The notes: generated from the letters alone by a model not told the origin. DNA of 8,579 bases from Bacteroidaceae bacterium (GCA_030843315.1 JAUUPT010000114.1:1-8579), one strand, 5' to 3'. Positions 1 through 5,340 are shown, numbered from the stretch's first letter. A program made the numbers and translations.

Positions 1-8
1 TATCTTTG
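1..8 (+). promoter_or_regulatory. Bacteroides-type -7 box at the window edge
   Basis: TATCTTTG matches the Bacteroides primary-sigma -7 consensus TAnnTTTG exactly. The matching -33 TTTG would lie about 20 bp upstream, outside the window, so only half the promoter can be seen. Initiation would be expected near positions 12-14. The first thing downstream is a terminator at 52-76, so the predicted product is a very short RNA. Confidence 0.5.
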
Positions 9-12
9 CACT

Positions 13-76
13 GTGTTTTTCATAGTATTAGATTTAAGGTTAACAAAGGTTGGAGTACAGCGGTACTCCTTTTTTT
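13..76 (+). ncRNA. Putative small RNA or terminated leader of about 65 nt
   Basis: A consensus -7 box (1-8) is followed by about 40 nt of A/T-rich sequence without a plausible ORF, then a perfect 7-bp hairpin and a run of seven T. This promoter, short body and intrinsic terminator arrangement fits a stand-alone small RNA. A premature-termination leader is the alternative, but the next start codon in a real gene is 250 nt away behind a repeat array. From memory, the 15-50 segment resembles a sequence found in many copies in Bacteroides genomes, possibly one of the reported paralogous sRNA families; this is recollection, not a search result. The exact 5' end is estimated. Confidence 0.42.
52..76 (+). 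terminator. Rho-independent terminator
   Basis: GGAGTAC (52-58) pairs perfectly with GTACTCC (63-69) across an AGCG loop, and T70-T76 forms an uninterrupted seven-base U-tract. It ends the putative short RNA starting near position 13 and insulates the downstream array and genes from upstream transcription. On the minus strand no comparable U-tract follows the hairpin, so it should act in one direction. Confidence 0.85.
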
Positions 77-128
77 ATGTCCATACCTCTCATGTGGTCT
101 AAAAGTTCTCCCTTTATGCACCTCTCCG

Positions 129-238
129 AAACACATCATCTGCTCGATAAAAACACATCATCTGTTTGCCCCAAACGCATGGTCTGTTTACCCCAAACGC
201 ATCATCTGTTTACCCTAAACAGACCATCTGTTTCGAAA
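129..238 (+). repeat. Five-unit 22-bp direct repeat array with a dyad core
   Basis: AAAC recurs at 129, 151, 173, 195 and 217, exactly 22 bp apart. The unit is roughly AAACRCATCATCTG, then TTT, then ACCCC. Units 2-4 are closest to consensus; unit 1 diverges at its 3' end (CTCGATAA) and unit 5 in its middle (AGACCATCTG). Each unit contains half-sites AAAC and GTTT in opposite orientation; in unit 5 the dyad is perfect (AAACAGA, CCA, TCTGTTT, 217-233). There are no unique spacers, so it is not a CRISPR. The array lies about 40 bp upstream of a weak -7 candidate for the 330-1622 gene. Multiple operators for a dimeric regulator, an iteron-like element or a dispersed intergenic repeat are all possible. 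Open frames across it are low-complexity artefacts of the period. Confidence 0.9.
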
Positions 239-277
239 GGATTCAATCTCTCTGATATAAAGTATCAAAATATTAAG

Positions 278-285
278 TACCTTTA
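278..285 (+). promoter_or_regulatory. Weak -7 candidate for the DUF169-GNAT gene
   Basis: TACCTTTA matches TAnnTTTG except at the last base. It is about 45 nt upstream of the ATG at 330, a sensible leader length. No convincing TTTG is visible at the -33 position (around 250-257), which falls just after the repeat array, so any activity might depend on an activator bound there. This is a weak call made mainly because no better candidate lies between the array and the gene. Confidence 0.25.
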
Positions 286-329
286 CGGAAAATCACCAGA
301 ATTGTATAACACAATAGCATTAGAGACCT

Positions 330-1622
330 ATGGATATACACACATTCATCACCAATTATCAGGAAGCATTCGGCAAGCATGCCGAATTACCTATTGCCTT
401 TTGGTACTCAGACCAGGCGGAAGCACCGGCCGAAAAAGTGAACGGTTGCCTTTTTAAATGTATGAAGCAAGTAAGAGGCGGAAAGATAGTCAGCCTCAAT
501 GCCGAAACAATCACCTGCGGCGGCGGCAAACTATATACCGGTTTTGCAGATATGCAGGAACGTATTCCGGGATTTGTATCCCTTAAAGAGAAATACAAAA
601 AGACACCTAAAATGGTAATCGACTTCATAGAAGAAATGCAGATGCCAAAGACGGATAAAACTTATCTGCACTTTGCCCGTATTGACCTAATAGCATCTTT
701 CGATGAAGTGGAAGGAATCTTTTTCCTAGCAACCCCCGATATACTATCCGGACTCGTAGCATGGACATGTTTCGATAATAATGCACCGGATGCCGTAGCA
801 AGTCCATTCGGTTCGGGCTGCTGTTCTATCATCACCCAAGCTGTGGTAGAGAACAAAAAACAAGGAAGAAGAACCTTCCTGGGATTCTTTGATCCCTCCG
901 TTCGCCCATACTTTGAGGCTGATTTACTGAGTTTTACCATCCCGATGTCCCGATTCAAAGAAATGTATCATACGATGCGGGAAAGTTGCCTGTTCGACGC
1001 ACACGCTTGGAAAAAAATCAAGGAAAGAATAGCACTGACCCAACCGGGCGAAAAGTTTGCCAAGCCTTCTCCGGTTTCATTCCCTATCCTTCCCGATATC
1101 CTTTTGCGTGAAGTCAGAATAGAAGATGCAGCTGCGATATATCATGCCATCGATACCCACCGTGATTATCTGAGAACCTGGCTGCCGTTTGTAGATAATA
1201 TGCATTCCGTTGCCGACGAAGAAGCCTTCCTAAAAACTGTGCTCTCCGTCCCTGCCGAACGCTATGAGCCCGTATTCGGCATCTGGAACGACCGCAATGA
1301 AATCTGCGGATTGATAGGTTTTCATTTCTCCGACTTCGCCAATCACCGTACCGAAATAGGTTACTGGCTATTGCCCGAATATCAGCATCGGGGTATCATG
1401 ACCCTCAGTGTCCGTGAATTGTGCCAATGGGCGGTAAAGGAGAAAGGCATTAAGCGCATACAAATCCGCTGCGCCACAGGTAATGTTGCAAGCAATGGCA
1501 TCCCCATCCGCCTGGGCTTTCATCTAGAAGGCACCGAACGTGCAGGAGAATTACTGGCCTCGGGAGAATATACAGATATATATGTATATAGCATCTTGAA
1601 AGAAGAAGTATTGAAAAATTAA
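330..1622 (+). CDS. DUF169 domain fused to a RimJ/RimL-type GNAT acetyltransferase
   Basis: This 430-residue protein has two parts. Residues about 1-235 resemble the DUF169 family (function unknown): a conserved CGGGKLYTGF segment at 63-72, GSGCCS at 161-166 and a late FTIPMSRF strand; cysteines sit at 40, 44, 63, 147, 164 and 165. A proline-rich linker (about 238-256) leads to a complete GNAT domain (about 257-424). That domain has a RimJ/RimL-like start (LREVRIEDAAAIY), the strand EIGYWLLPEY, and the acetyl-CoA pyrophosphate loop Q352-H-R-G355-I-M; the usual last Gly/Ala is Met. The conserved N385...S388...LGF motif follows. It is probably a cytosolic acetyl-CoA-dependent N-acetyltransferase; the acceptor (protein N-terminus, amino acid or drug) cannot be told. 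The frame is continuous, so this is a genuine fusion. The ATG at 330 fits the domain start but has no clear Shine-Dalgarno. The next gene follows after 13 nt, suggesting an operon. Confidence 0.85.
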   Translation: MDIHTFITNYQEAFGKHAELPIAFWYSDQAEAPAEKVNGCLFKCMKQVRGGKIVSLNAETITCGGGKLYTGFADMQERIPGFVSLKEKYKKTPKMVIDFIEEMQMPKTDKTYLHFARIDLIASFDEVEGIFFLATPDILSGLVAWTCFDNNAPDAVASPFGSGCCSIITQAVVENKKQGRRTFLGFFDPSVRPYFEADLLSFTIPMSRFKEMYHTMRESCLFDAHAWKKIKERIALTQPGEKFAKPSPVSFPILPDILLREVRIEDAAAIYHAIDTHRDYLRTWLPFVDNMHSVADEEAFLKTVLSVPAERYEPVFGIWNDRNEICGLIGFHFSDFANHRTEIGYWLLPEYQHRGIMTLSVRELCQWAVKEKGIKRIQIRCATGNVASNGIPIRLGFHLEGTERAGELLASGEYTDIYVYSILKEEVLKN

Positions 1623-1635
1623 ACTAATAGCTAAT

Positions 1636-2103
1636 ATGGAACAGGAAATTCAACTCAACGACCACAACAAACAGGAGTATCCGCCCATGCATACCACCGA
1701 ACATATCATCAATCAGACCATGATAAGACTGTTTGGCTGCGGACGCTCCGTATCAGCACACATAGAAAGGAAAAAGAGCAAACTGGATTATCGGCTCACT
1801 GCATGCCCTACCGAAGAAGAAGTGAAGAAGCTGGAAGAAGCGGTAAATGAAGTGATAGCACAACATCTGCCCGTAACAACAGAGTTTATCGCACAAGAAG
1901 AGGCAGCAGGAAGATTTGATTTAGAGCGCCTGCCGGAAGATGCTTCGGAAACGGTGCGTGTGGTGAAGGTGGGAGATTACGACGAATGCCTCTGCATCGG
2001 CGTGCACGTTGCCAACACATCCGAAATCGGAACTTTCAAAATCATCAGCCACGACTGGGACGAAGAGAATAAACGTTGGAGAATGCGTTTTAAGTTAGTC
2101 TGA
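1636..2103 (+). CDS. AlaX-like tRNA-editing (SAD) domain protein
   Basis: This 155-residue protein is essentially one copy of the 'second additional domain' found in alanyl- and threonyl-tRNA synthetases and in free-standing AlaX editing proteins, which hydrolyse mischarged aminoacyl-tRNA (for example Ser-tRNA-Ala). The zinc-site signature is complete: H19-T-T-E-H23 near the N-terminus and C120-I-G-V-H124, the latter followed by VANTSEIG, equivalent to the THVxxTxEIG stretch of AlaRS. The N-terminal beta-barrel of larger AlaX types is absent, so it is a minimal form. The central charged helix (60-76) matches the family fold. It starts 13 nt after the GNAT gene and is probably cotranscribed. 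Substrate tRNA and amino acid are unknown; a metal-dependent hydrolase of another aminoacyl compound is possible. Confidence 0.78.
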   Translation: MEQEIQLNDHNKQEYPPMHTTEHIINQTMIRLFGCGRSVSAHIERKKSKLDYRLTACPTEEEVKKLEEAVNEVIAQHLPVTTEFIAQEEAAGRFDLERLPEDASETVRVVKVGDYDECLCIGVHVANTSEIGTFKIISHDWDEENKRWRMRFKLV

Positions 2104-2121
2104 AACACAATCGGCTCCAAT

Positions 2122-2160
2122 AAAAAAATCATTGCCGGAACTAAGCATCCGGCAATGATT
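2122..2160 (-). terminator. Shared terminator between convergent operons
   Basis: AATCATTGCCGGA (2127-2139) and its exact reverse complement (2148-2160) form a 13-bp stem with an 8-nt loop. Read on the minus strand, the hairpin runs into seven T (A2122-A2128 on the + strand), giving a textbook intrinsic terminator for the operon ending at 2194. On the + strand it follows the stop at 2103 by 23 nt but is succeeded only by CTAATTTATC, so termination in that direction is probably weaker. Confidence 0.88.
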
Positions 2161-2193
2161 CTAATTTATCTGTTACTTCTACTATTACTGAGT

Positions 2194-3171
2194 TTATTCG
2201 CGTGAAGAGAAATACTTCAGGAACTGCGTACGCTCAAAGGTATTGACTCCCTTCGGATCATTCATATTCAGAATGCCCTTGAACTGGTTGATGGTTTCCA
2301 TACCCTTGCGATCCATCCATAAGCTGAGGAAGCGAGTGTACTCTCCAATCATTGAAACAGAGTTCTGATAAAGCGCACTGCATATTTCCACTGCCGATGA
2401 ACCTGCTAATATCGCCTTGACAACTCCCTCGGGTGAGTGGATGCCGCCGGAAGCAGCATAATCCAGGTTAGTTACGGCTGCCGAAGCAATGCCTATCCAA
2501 CGAAGCACCTTAGACAGGTCGGCTTCATTACTGAATACATTGCCGGCAATTTGCGTAATCTTCTCAATATTGATATCCGGTTGGTAGAAACGATTGAACA
2601 TCACTATCGCAGCAGCACCGTTGGCATACAGTTGATCGATAAGTGCTATCGGATTAGTCAGATTGTCACCCAACTTCATGATGACAGGGATCTTGACCGT
2701 TTTCTTAATGTGACTTAAAATGTCAATGTGGCGTTGTTCAAAAGAACCATAAGTATATTGCACATCTGTTTGCAATGCCAGGATATTGATTTCCAGCGCA
2801 TCTGCACCGGCTTCTTCTATTTTGGTTGCAAACTCTATCCAGTCGGCATCCTGATAACAGTTGATACTGGCAATGATAGGTATATTGCAAACTTTCTTGC
2901 TTTCCTTTATCAAGTTCAGATATTCGCCCAGCTTATGTTCGCGGATATATCCTACGAGATAATCGCTGCCTTCGGGATACATATTCGGGTCGCCCAGCCA
3001 GTCGGCTTCCATCATGATCTGCTCTTCAAAAAGCGATTTGAGTACGATGGCACCTGCACCTGCCTCACATAGTTTCTGGTTTTTTGATGCGCTGTCTGTC
3101 AGTCCGGAACTGCTGATAATAATAGGGTTTCTTAGCTTCAACCCTGCAAAAGTAGTTTCTAATGTTGCCAT
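2194..3171 (-). CDS. Dihydroorotate dehydrogenase-like FMN protein, non-canonical active site
   Basis: This 325-residue TIM-barrel protein belongs to the class 1 dihydroorotate dehydrogenase / PreA superfamily. Visible family features are the N-terminal FAGLKLRNPIIISSSGLT, a lysine in a core strand (VIMKLGDN, K166) as in flavin-contacting KL motifs, N193 in MFNRF, and the FMN-phosphate loops GGI (242-244) with LAGSSAVEICSALY (255-268). The loop that carries the catalytic base in true class 1 enzymes (NxSCPN) is here EINILALQTD (127-136), with no cysteine or obvious serine replacement, so orotate synthesis by the standard mechanism is doubtful. There is no iron-sulfur domain as in PreA. It is the last gene of an operon, 11 nt after yggS, and ends in the strong terminator at 2122-2160. 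An FMN-dependent reductase of unknown substrate is the best description; pyrD should not be assigned. Confidence 0.85.
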   Translation of the reverse strand: MATLETTFAGLKLRNPIIISSSGLTDSASKNQKLCEAGAGAIVLKSLFEEQIMMEADWLGDPNMYPEGSDYLVGYIREHKLGEYLNLIKESKKVCNIPIIASINCYQDADWIEFATKIEEAGADALEINILALQTDVQYTYGSFEQRHIDILSHIKKTVKIPVIMKLGDNLTNPIALIDQLYANGAAAIVMFNRFYQPDINIEKITQIAGNVFSNEADLSKVLRWIGIASAAVTNLDYAASGGIHSPEGVVKAILAGSSAVEICSALYQNSVSMIGEYTRFLSLWMDRKGMETINQFKGILNMNDPKGVNTFERTQFLKYFSSRE

Positions 3172-3182
3172 GATAATGAAAT

Positions 3183-3851
3183 TTAATAGTTTCTTTCTCC
3201 AAATATTTTGCTTCCTACGCGTACTAAAGTGCTTCCGGCTGAGACGGCTTCGCGGTAATCGTGAGACATTCCCATGGATAACTCCTTGAACGAATCTGCA
3301 TCAGCAAACCAGGTGGCTTTCACTTCTTGGAAGAAGCTACTTAATGAACAAAATTCAGCTTTGATTTGTTCGACGTCATTTGTGTTCGTTGCCATACCCA
3401 TCAGCCCGCATATCCGTATGTTCTTCAACTCTTTCCACTCACCGGCTGCCAGCATTTCGCGGCATTCGTCAAAGCTGAACCCGAACTTGGTTTCTTCGCG
3501 TGCAATGTGCAGTTGCAGGAGGCAGTTCACTGTCCGCCCTGTCTTTGCAGCCTGTTTATCGACTTCTGCAAGCAGCTTGTAGGAATCTATGCCATGAATC
3601 AGCGCCACATAGGGAGCAATATATTTTATTTTATTGGATTGCAGATGTCCGATGAAATGCCATTCGATGTCTTTAGGCAGACTTTCGTACTTGGCAGTCA
3701 TCTCCTGCACCTTGCTTTCTCCGAACACACGCTGCCCGGCACGATATGCTTCTTCTATCGCCTCATTGGGGTGAAATTTGGAAACAGCTACCAGTCGTAC
3801 GCCTTCGGGCAGTTCACTCAGTACTTGTTTTAGATTCTCTGCAATACTCAT
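3183..3851 (-). CDS. yggS: YggS/PLPBP family pyridoxal 5'-phosphate homeostasis protein
   Basis: This 222-residue alanine-racemase-fold protein binds PLP through a Schiff base but has no known enzymatic reaction; the family keeps free PLP and amino-acid pools balanced. The signature set is complete: VAVSKFHP with PLP lysine K25, FGES at 43-46, HFIGHLQSNK (65-74), GLMGM (149-153), the SMGMSHDYREAV segment (192-203) and the C-terminal phosphate-binding GSTLVRVGSKIFGER. Length fits the single-domain bacterial family. I chose the ATG at 3851 because it begins MSIAENL, the normal family start, and lies 2 nt after the upstream stop (TGATTATG). An in-frame TTG at 3857 would add only two residues and overlap that stop. 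It sits between the DUF4494 and DHOD-like genes in one operon. Confidence 0.95.
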   Translation of the reverse strand: MSIAENLKQVLSELPEGVRLVAVSKFHPNEAIEEAYRAGQRVFGESKVQEMTAKYESLPKDIEWHFIGHLQSNKIKYIAPYVALIHGIDSYKLLAEVDKQAAKTGRTVNCLLQLHIAREETKFGFSFDECREMLAAGEWKELKNIRICGLMGMATNTNDVEQIKAEFCSLSSFFQEVKATWFADADSFKELSMGMSHDYREAVSAGSTLVRVGSKIFGERNY

Positions 3852-3853
3852 AA

Positions 3854-4318
3854 TCAAACTTCCGGTTTATCATTCGGTTCTGCACTGTACGGATATACAT
3901 CCATGATAGCAGTTTCTGCTACGGATGCAATCTGATAATCCGCCATCGTGCCTTTCATGCCTTCGTCCAGTTTCTTCACTGCATCGCGCAAGTCAGCAGC
4001 TTGTACCAACACCTGGGTAGAGGTTTTCTTCTCCGCCCCACTCTTTTCGTCCAGCGTAACGAACACCAGTTTGCATTTGAACCAACGGTCGGCAGCGTCT
4101 TCTTCACAAGGAAACAATTCGCTGTAATTGGCACGTTTAATGTCTGATACGGTAAATTCACCCGAAATGAATGGAGTCATTTCTTCGATGATACGTGCTT
4201 CCGCCTCTGTGAAGCTGAGAGCATCTACAAGATAGGGTTCAGTCACTTTCTTATTCATACCGTTCTCCATTGTCTTCTCATAACGTATCTTACACTCAAA
4301 CCATGTATGCATTGCCAT
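3854..4318 (-). CDS. DUF4494 domain protein with two internal repeats
   Basis: This 154-residue protein matches the Bacteroidetes DUF4494 family as I recall it; its function is unknown. There is no signal peptide or membrane segment, so it is probably cytosolic. It appears to consist of two homologous halves of about 65 residues. W6-F-E-C-K aligns with W79-F-K-C-K, LVDA (30-33) with LVQA (104-107), a helix ending EEM with one ending EGM, and EFTVSDIKR...ELFP (54-70) with DYQIASVAE...DVYP (127-143). Each half suggests a strand-strand-helix-strand order. The ATG at 4318 is used; M3 (4312) is a possible alternative. It is first in the operon with yggS and the DHOD-like gene, behind a near-consensus promoter about 85 nt upstream. 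Stable linkage to yggS hints at a cofactor-related role, which is only inference. Confidence 0.85.
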   Translation of the reverse strand: MAMHTWFECKIRYEKTMENGMNKKVTEPYLVDALSFTEAEARIIEEMTPFISGEFTVSDIKRANYSELFPCEEDAADRWFKCKLVFVTLDEKSGAEKKTSTQVLVQAADLRDAVKKLDEGMKGTMADYQIASVAETAIMDVYPYSAEPNDKPEV

Positions 4319-4401
4319 AATTCTCTGTTTTTAAATTAATTGTTTTATTATTTAGTTGCCTATATGTCTCTTATCTTCCCACATACCCGACAAAAGGTGC
4401 A

Positions 4402-4433
4402 CAAAGATAATGGAAACCAAAAGCAAGCGCAAA
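4402..4433 (-). promoter_or_regulatory. Consensus -33/-7 promoter of the DUF4494-yggS-DHOD-like operon
   Basis: On the minus strand TTTG (4433-4430) is followed after exactly 20 bp by TATCTTTG (4409-4402), a perfect match to the Bacteroides TTTG-N19-21-TAnnTTTG promoter. Transcription should begin near 4395-4398, giving a leader of roughly 80 nt before the ATG at 4318. The -33 box begins 30 bp past the trmN6 stop, and no hairpin with a U-tract lies between, so read-through from trmN6 may add to expression. Confidence 0.82.
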
Positions 4434-4462
4434 TTTATTTGTATTTTGTTGCACTGACAATG

Positions 4463-5170
4463 CTACATCTTTAAATAGAAATCGCGTGTCAAGGCAATAT
4501 ATTCAGGCGTATATTCATTGTGCTCCACTTCTATACAGAAGCTATCTTCTATACATTTTTTATCTTCGGGGCTAAAAGTCAATAATACCCTGCGACACGG
4601 CTTGCCGGGTTTGGTAAAGACACGTGTGCGATGTGCCGGATACAGCCCATGAGTCCAAGCTGTATCTATTACCGCATCTTCTACTTCGGATGGAATTACG
4701 ATACTTATCTTTCCATCTATCGAAAGCAAGTGTGATGAATGACGGAATAACAGATCATAATTTAGTCCGCCCGTGTGCCTCGCCATCCGGCGCTGCTCGT
4801 CGGGGCACTTCAAGGCATCTACAAAGTATGGAGGATTAGAAACAATGAGGTCAAACTTCTCTTCCGATTGATAATTTCGGAAATCAGTACATACCACTTC
4901 TATTCTATCCGCCCACGGGCAACGCTGGACATTTTCCATAGCTTGCTCTGCAGCGGCAGTGTCTATTTCAAGTGCAGTGATTCTTGCCTGTTGGTTTCGT
5001 TGAGCTAATTGTATGGCAATTAATCCGGTACCTGTACCTACATCAAGTATACGTTTAGCATTATCCGCAGGTGCCCATGTCCCTAATAGTACGCCATCTG
5101 TGCCAACTTTCATCGCACATTTGTCGTGATATATGGTAAATTGTTTGAACTTAAATACAGAATTTGACAT
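4463..5170 (-). CDS. trmN6: tRNA1(Val) (adenine(37)-N6)-methyltransferase family (TrmN6/YfiC)
   Basis: This 235-residue class I SAM-dependent methyltransferase carries the YfiC/TrmN6 pattern. The N-terminus has FKFKQFTIYHDKCAMKVGTDG (6-26), typical of this family. The SAM-binding loop is LDVGTGTGLIAIQLAQR (42-58), with acidic E68 at the end of the next strand for the ribose. The catalytic SNPPY (111-115) marks N6-adenine or N5-glutamine methylation of a planar nitrogen. The C-terminal region has PGKPCRRVLLTF (188-199), also family-typical. In E. coli this enzyme makes m6A37 in tRNA1(Val). The start is supported by a perfect Shine-Dalgarno 5 nt upstream. It diverges from lon and shares a 170-bp intergenic region. 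No clear terminator follows, so its transcript may run on into the DUF4494 operon. A related RNA or protein N-methyltransferase cannot be fully excluded. Confidence 0.9.
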   Translation of the reverse strand: MSNSVFKFKQFTIYHDKCAMKVGTDGVLLGTWAPADNAKRILDVGTGTGLIAIQLAQRNQQARITALEIDTAAAEQAMENVQRCPWADRIEVVCTDFRNYQSEEKFDLIVSNPPYFVDALKCPDEQRRMARHTGGLNYDLLFRHSSHLLSIDGKISIVIPSEVEDAVIDTAWTHGLYPAHRTRVFTKPGKPCRRVLLTFSPEDKKCIEDSFCIEVEHNEYTPEYIALTRDFYLKM

Positions 5171-5175
5171 ATTAA

Positions 5176-5183
5176 CCTCCTTT
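5176..5183 (-). promoter_or_regulatory. Unusually perfect Shine-Dalgarno before trmN6
   Basis: Read on the minus strand, AAAGGAGG (5183-5176) lies 5 nt before the ATG at 5170. It is a full match to the anti-Shine-Dalgarno of 16S rRNA. Bacteroides genes usually lack this motif, and none of the other genes here has one, so it fixes the start codon and is itself atypical. Confidence 0.85.
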
Positions 5184-5192
5184 AATCGGCCT

Positions 5193-5200
5193 CAAAAATA
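5193..5200 (-). promoter_or_regulatory. Candidate -7 box for trmN6
   Basis: On the minus strand TATTTTTG (5200-5193) fits TAnnTTTG and would give a short leader of about 15-20 nt that just includes the Shine-Dalgarno. The -33 region has only TTAG (5226-5223) at 22 bp, a poor match to TTTG, so the call rests on the -7 box and position. Confidence 0.42.
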
Positions 5201-5228
5201 ATCAAAGGAGATAGAATTGATGCTAAAT

Positions 5229-5243
5229 TGGCACTGTTTTTGT
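5229..5243 (+). promoter_or_regulatory. Sigma-54-like -24/-12 element upstream of lon
   Basis: TGGCAC (5229-5234), five bases, then TTGT (5240-5243) matches the sigma-54 consensus TGGCAC-N5-TTGC with correct spacing and a single mismatch at the final C. It would start transcription near 5254, about 87 nt before lon. Sigma-54 is, to my knowledge, encoded in Bacteroides. No enhancer-binding site is recognised here, and a chance match in A/T-rich DNA remains quite possible. Confidence 0.3.
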
Positions 5244-5285
5244 CTTTTTAAAGGGTGAAGAACGTCTATTTATGAAGAAATAGCT

Positions 5286-5293
5286 TAACTTTG
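5286..5293 (+). promoter_or_regulatory. -7 box of lon
   Basis: TAACTTTG is an exact TAnnTTTG match 47 bp before the lon ATG, predicting initiation near 5297-5300 and a leader of about 40 nt. No good TTTG is found at the expected -33 position around 5262-5267, so the promoter may be weak, or aided by another factor. No CIRCE-type heat-shock inverted repeat was seen. Confidence 0.6.
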
Positions 5294-5340
5294 CAGGCGC
5301 TTTATGTGTCTGCCAATATGACATAACTAAAAAGAAAGAA

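Noticed and set aside
129..238. Repeat array as a CRISPR
   Set aside because: The whole 22-bp period is repeat, with no unique spacers of usual length, and no cas genes are in view.
50..457. Open frames of 70 and 135 codons across the left intergenic region
   Set aside because: They translate the 22-bp repeats and terminator region, show only period-driven His/Leu/Pro runs, and the longer one overlaps the well-supported gene at 330.
359..958. Minus-strand ORFs opposite the DUF169-GNAT gene
   Set aside because: They are out-of-frame shadows of a gene with clear domain matches and have no family features of their own.
2761..2785. A CACATCTGTTTGC stretch resembling the 22-bp repeat
   Set aside because: It is a single imperfect match lying inside the coding sequence of the DHOD-like gene, without AAAC at the head or a second unit.
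2437..3833. Plus-strand ORFs opposite the DHOD-like and yggS genes
   Set aside because: The minus-strand genes have complete family motifs; the plus-strand frames have no recognisable motif and no promoter.
3852..3857. TTG start for yggS two codons upstream
   Set aside because: The ATG at 3851 gives the usual family N-terminus and lies just after the upstream stop; TTG is a weaker initiator and adds nothing recognisable.
5293..5313. Short GCAG/CTGC inverted repeat near the lon start site
   Set aside because: The stem is only four base pairs and straddles the predicted transcription start, so there is no case for a leader structure or operator.
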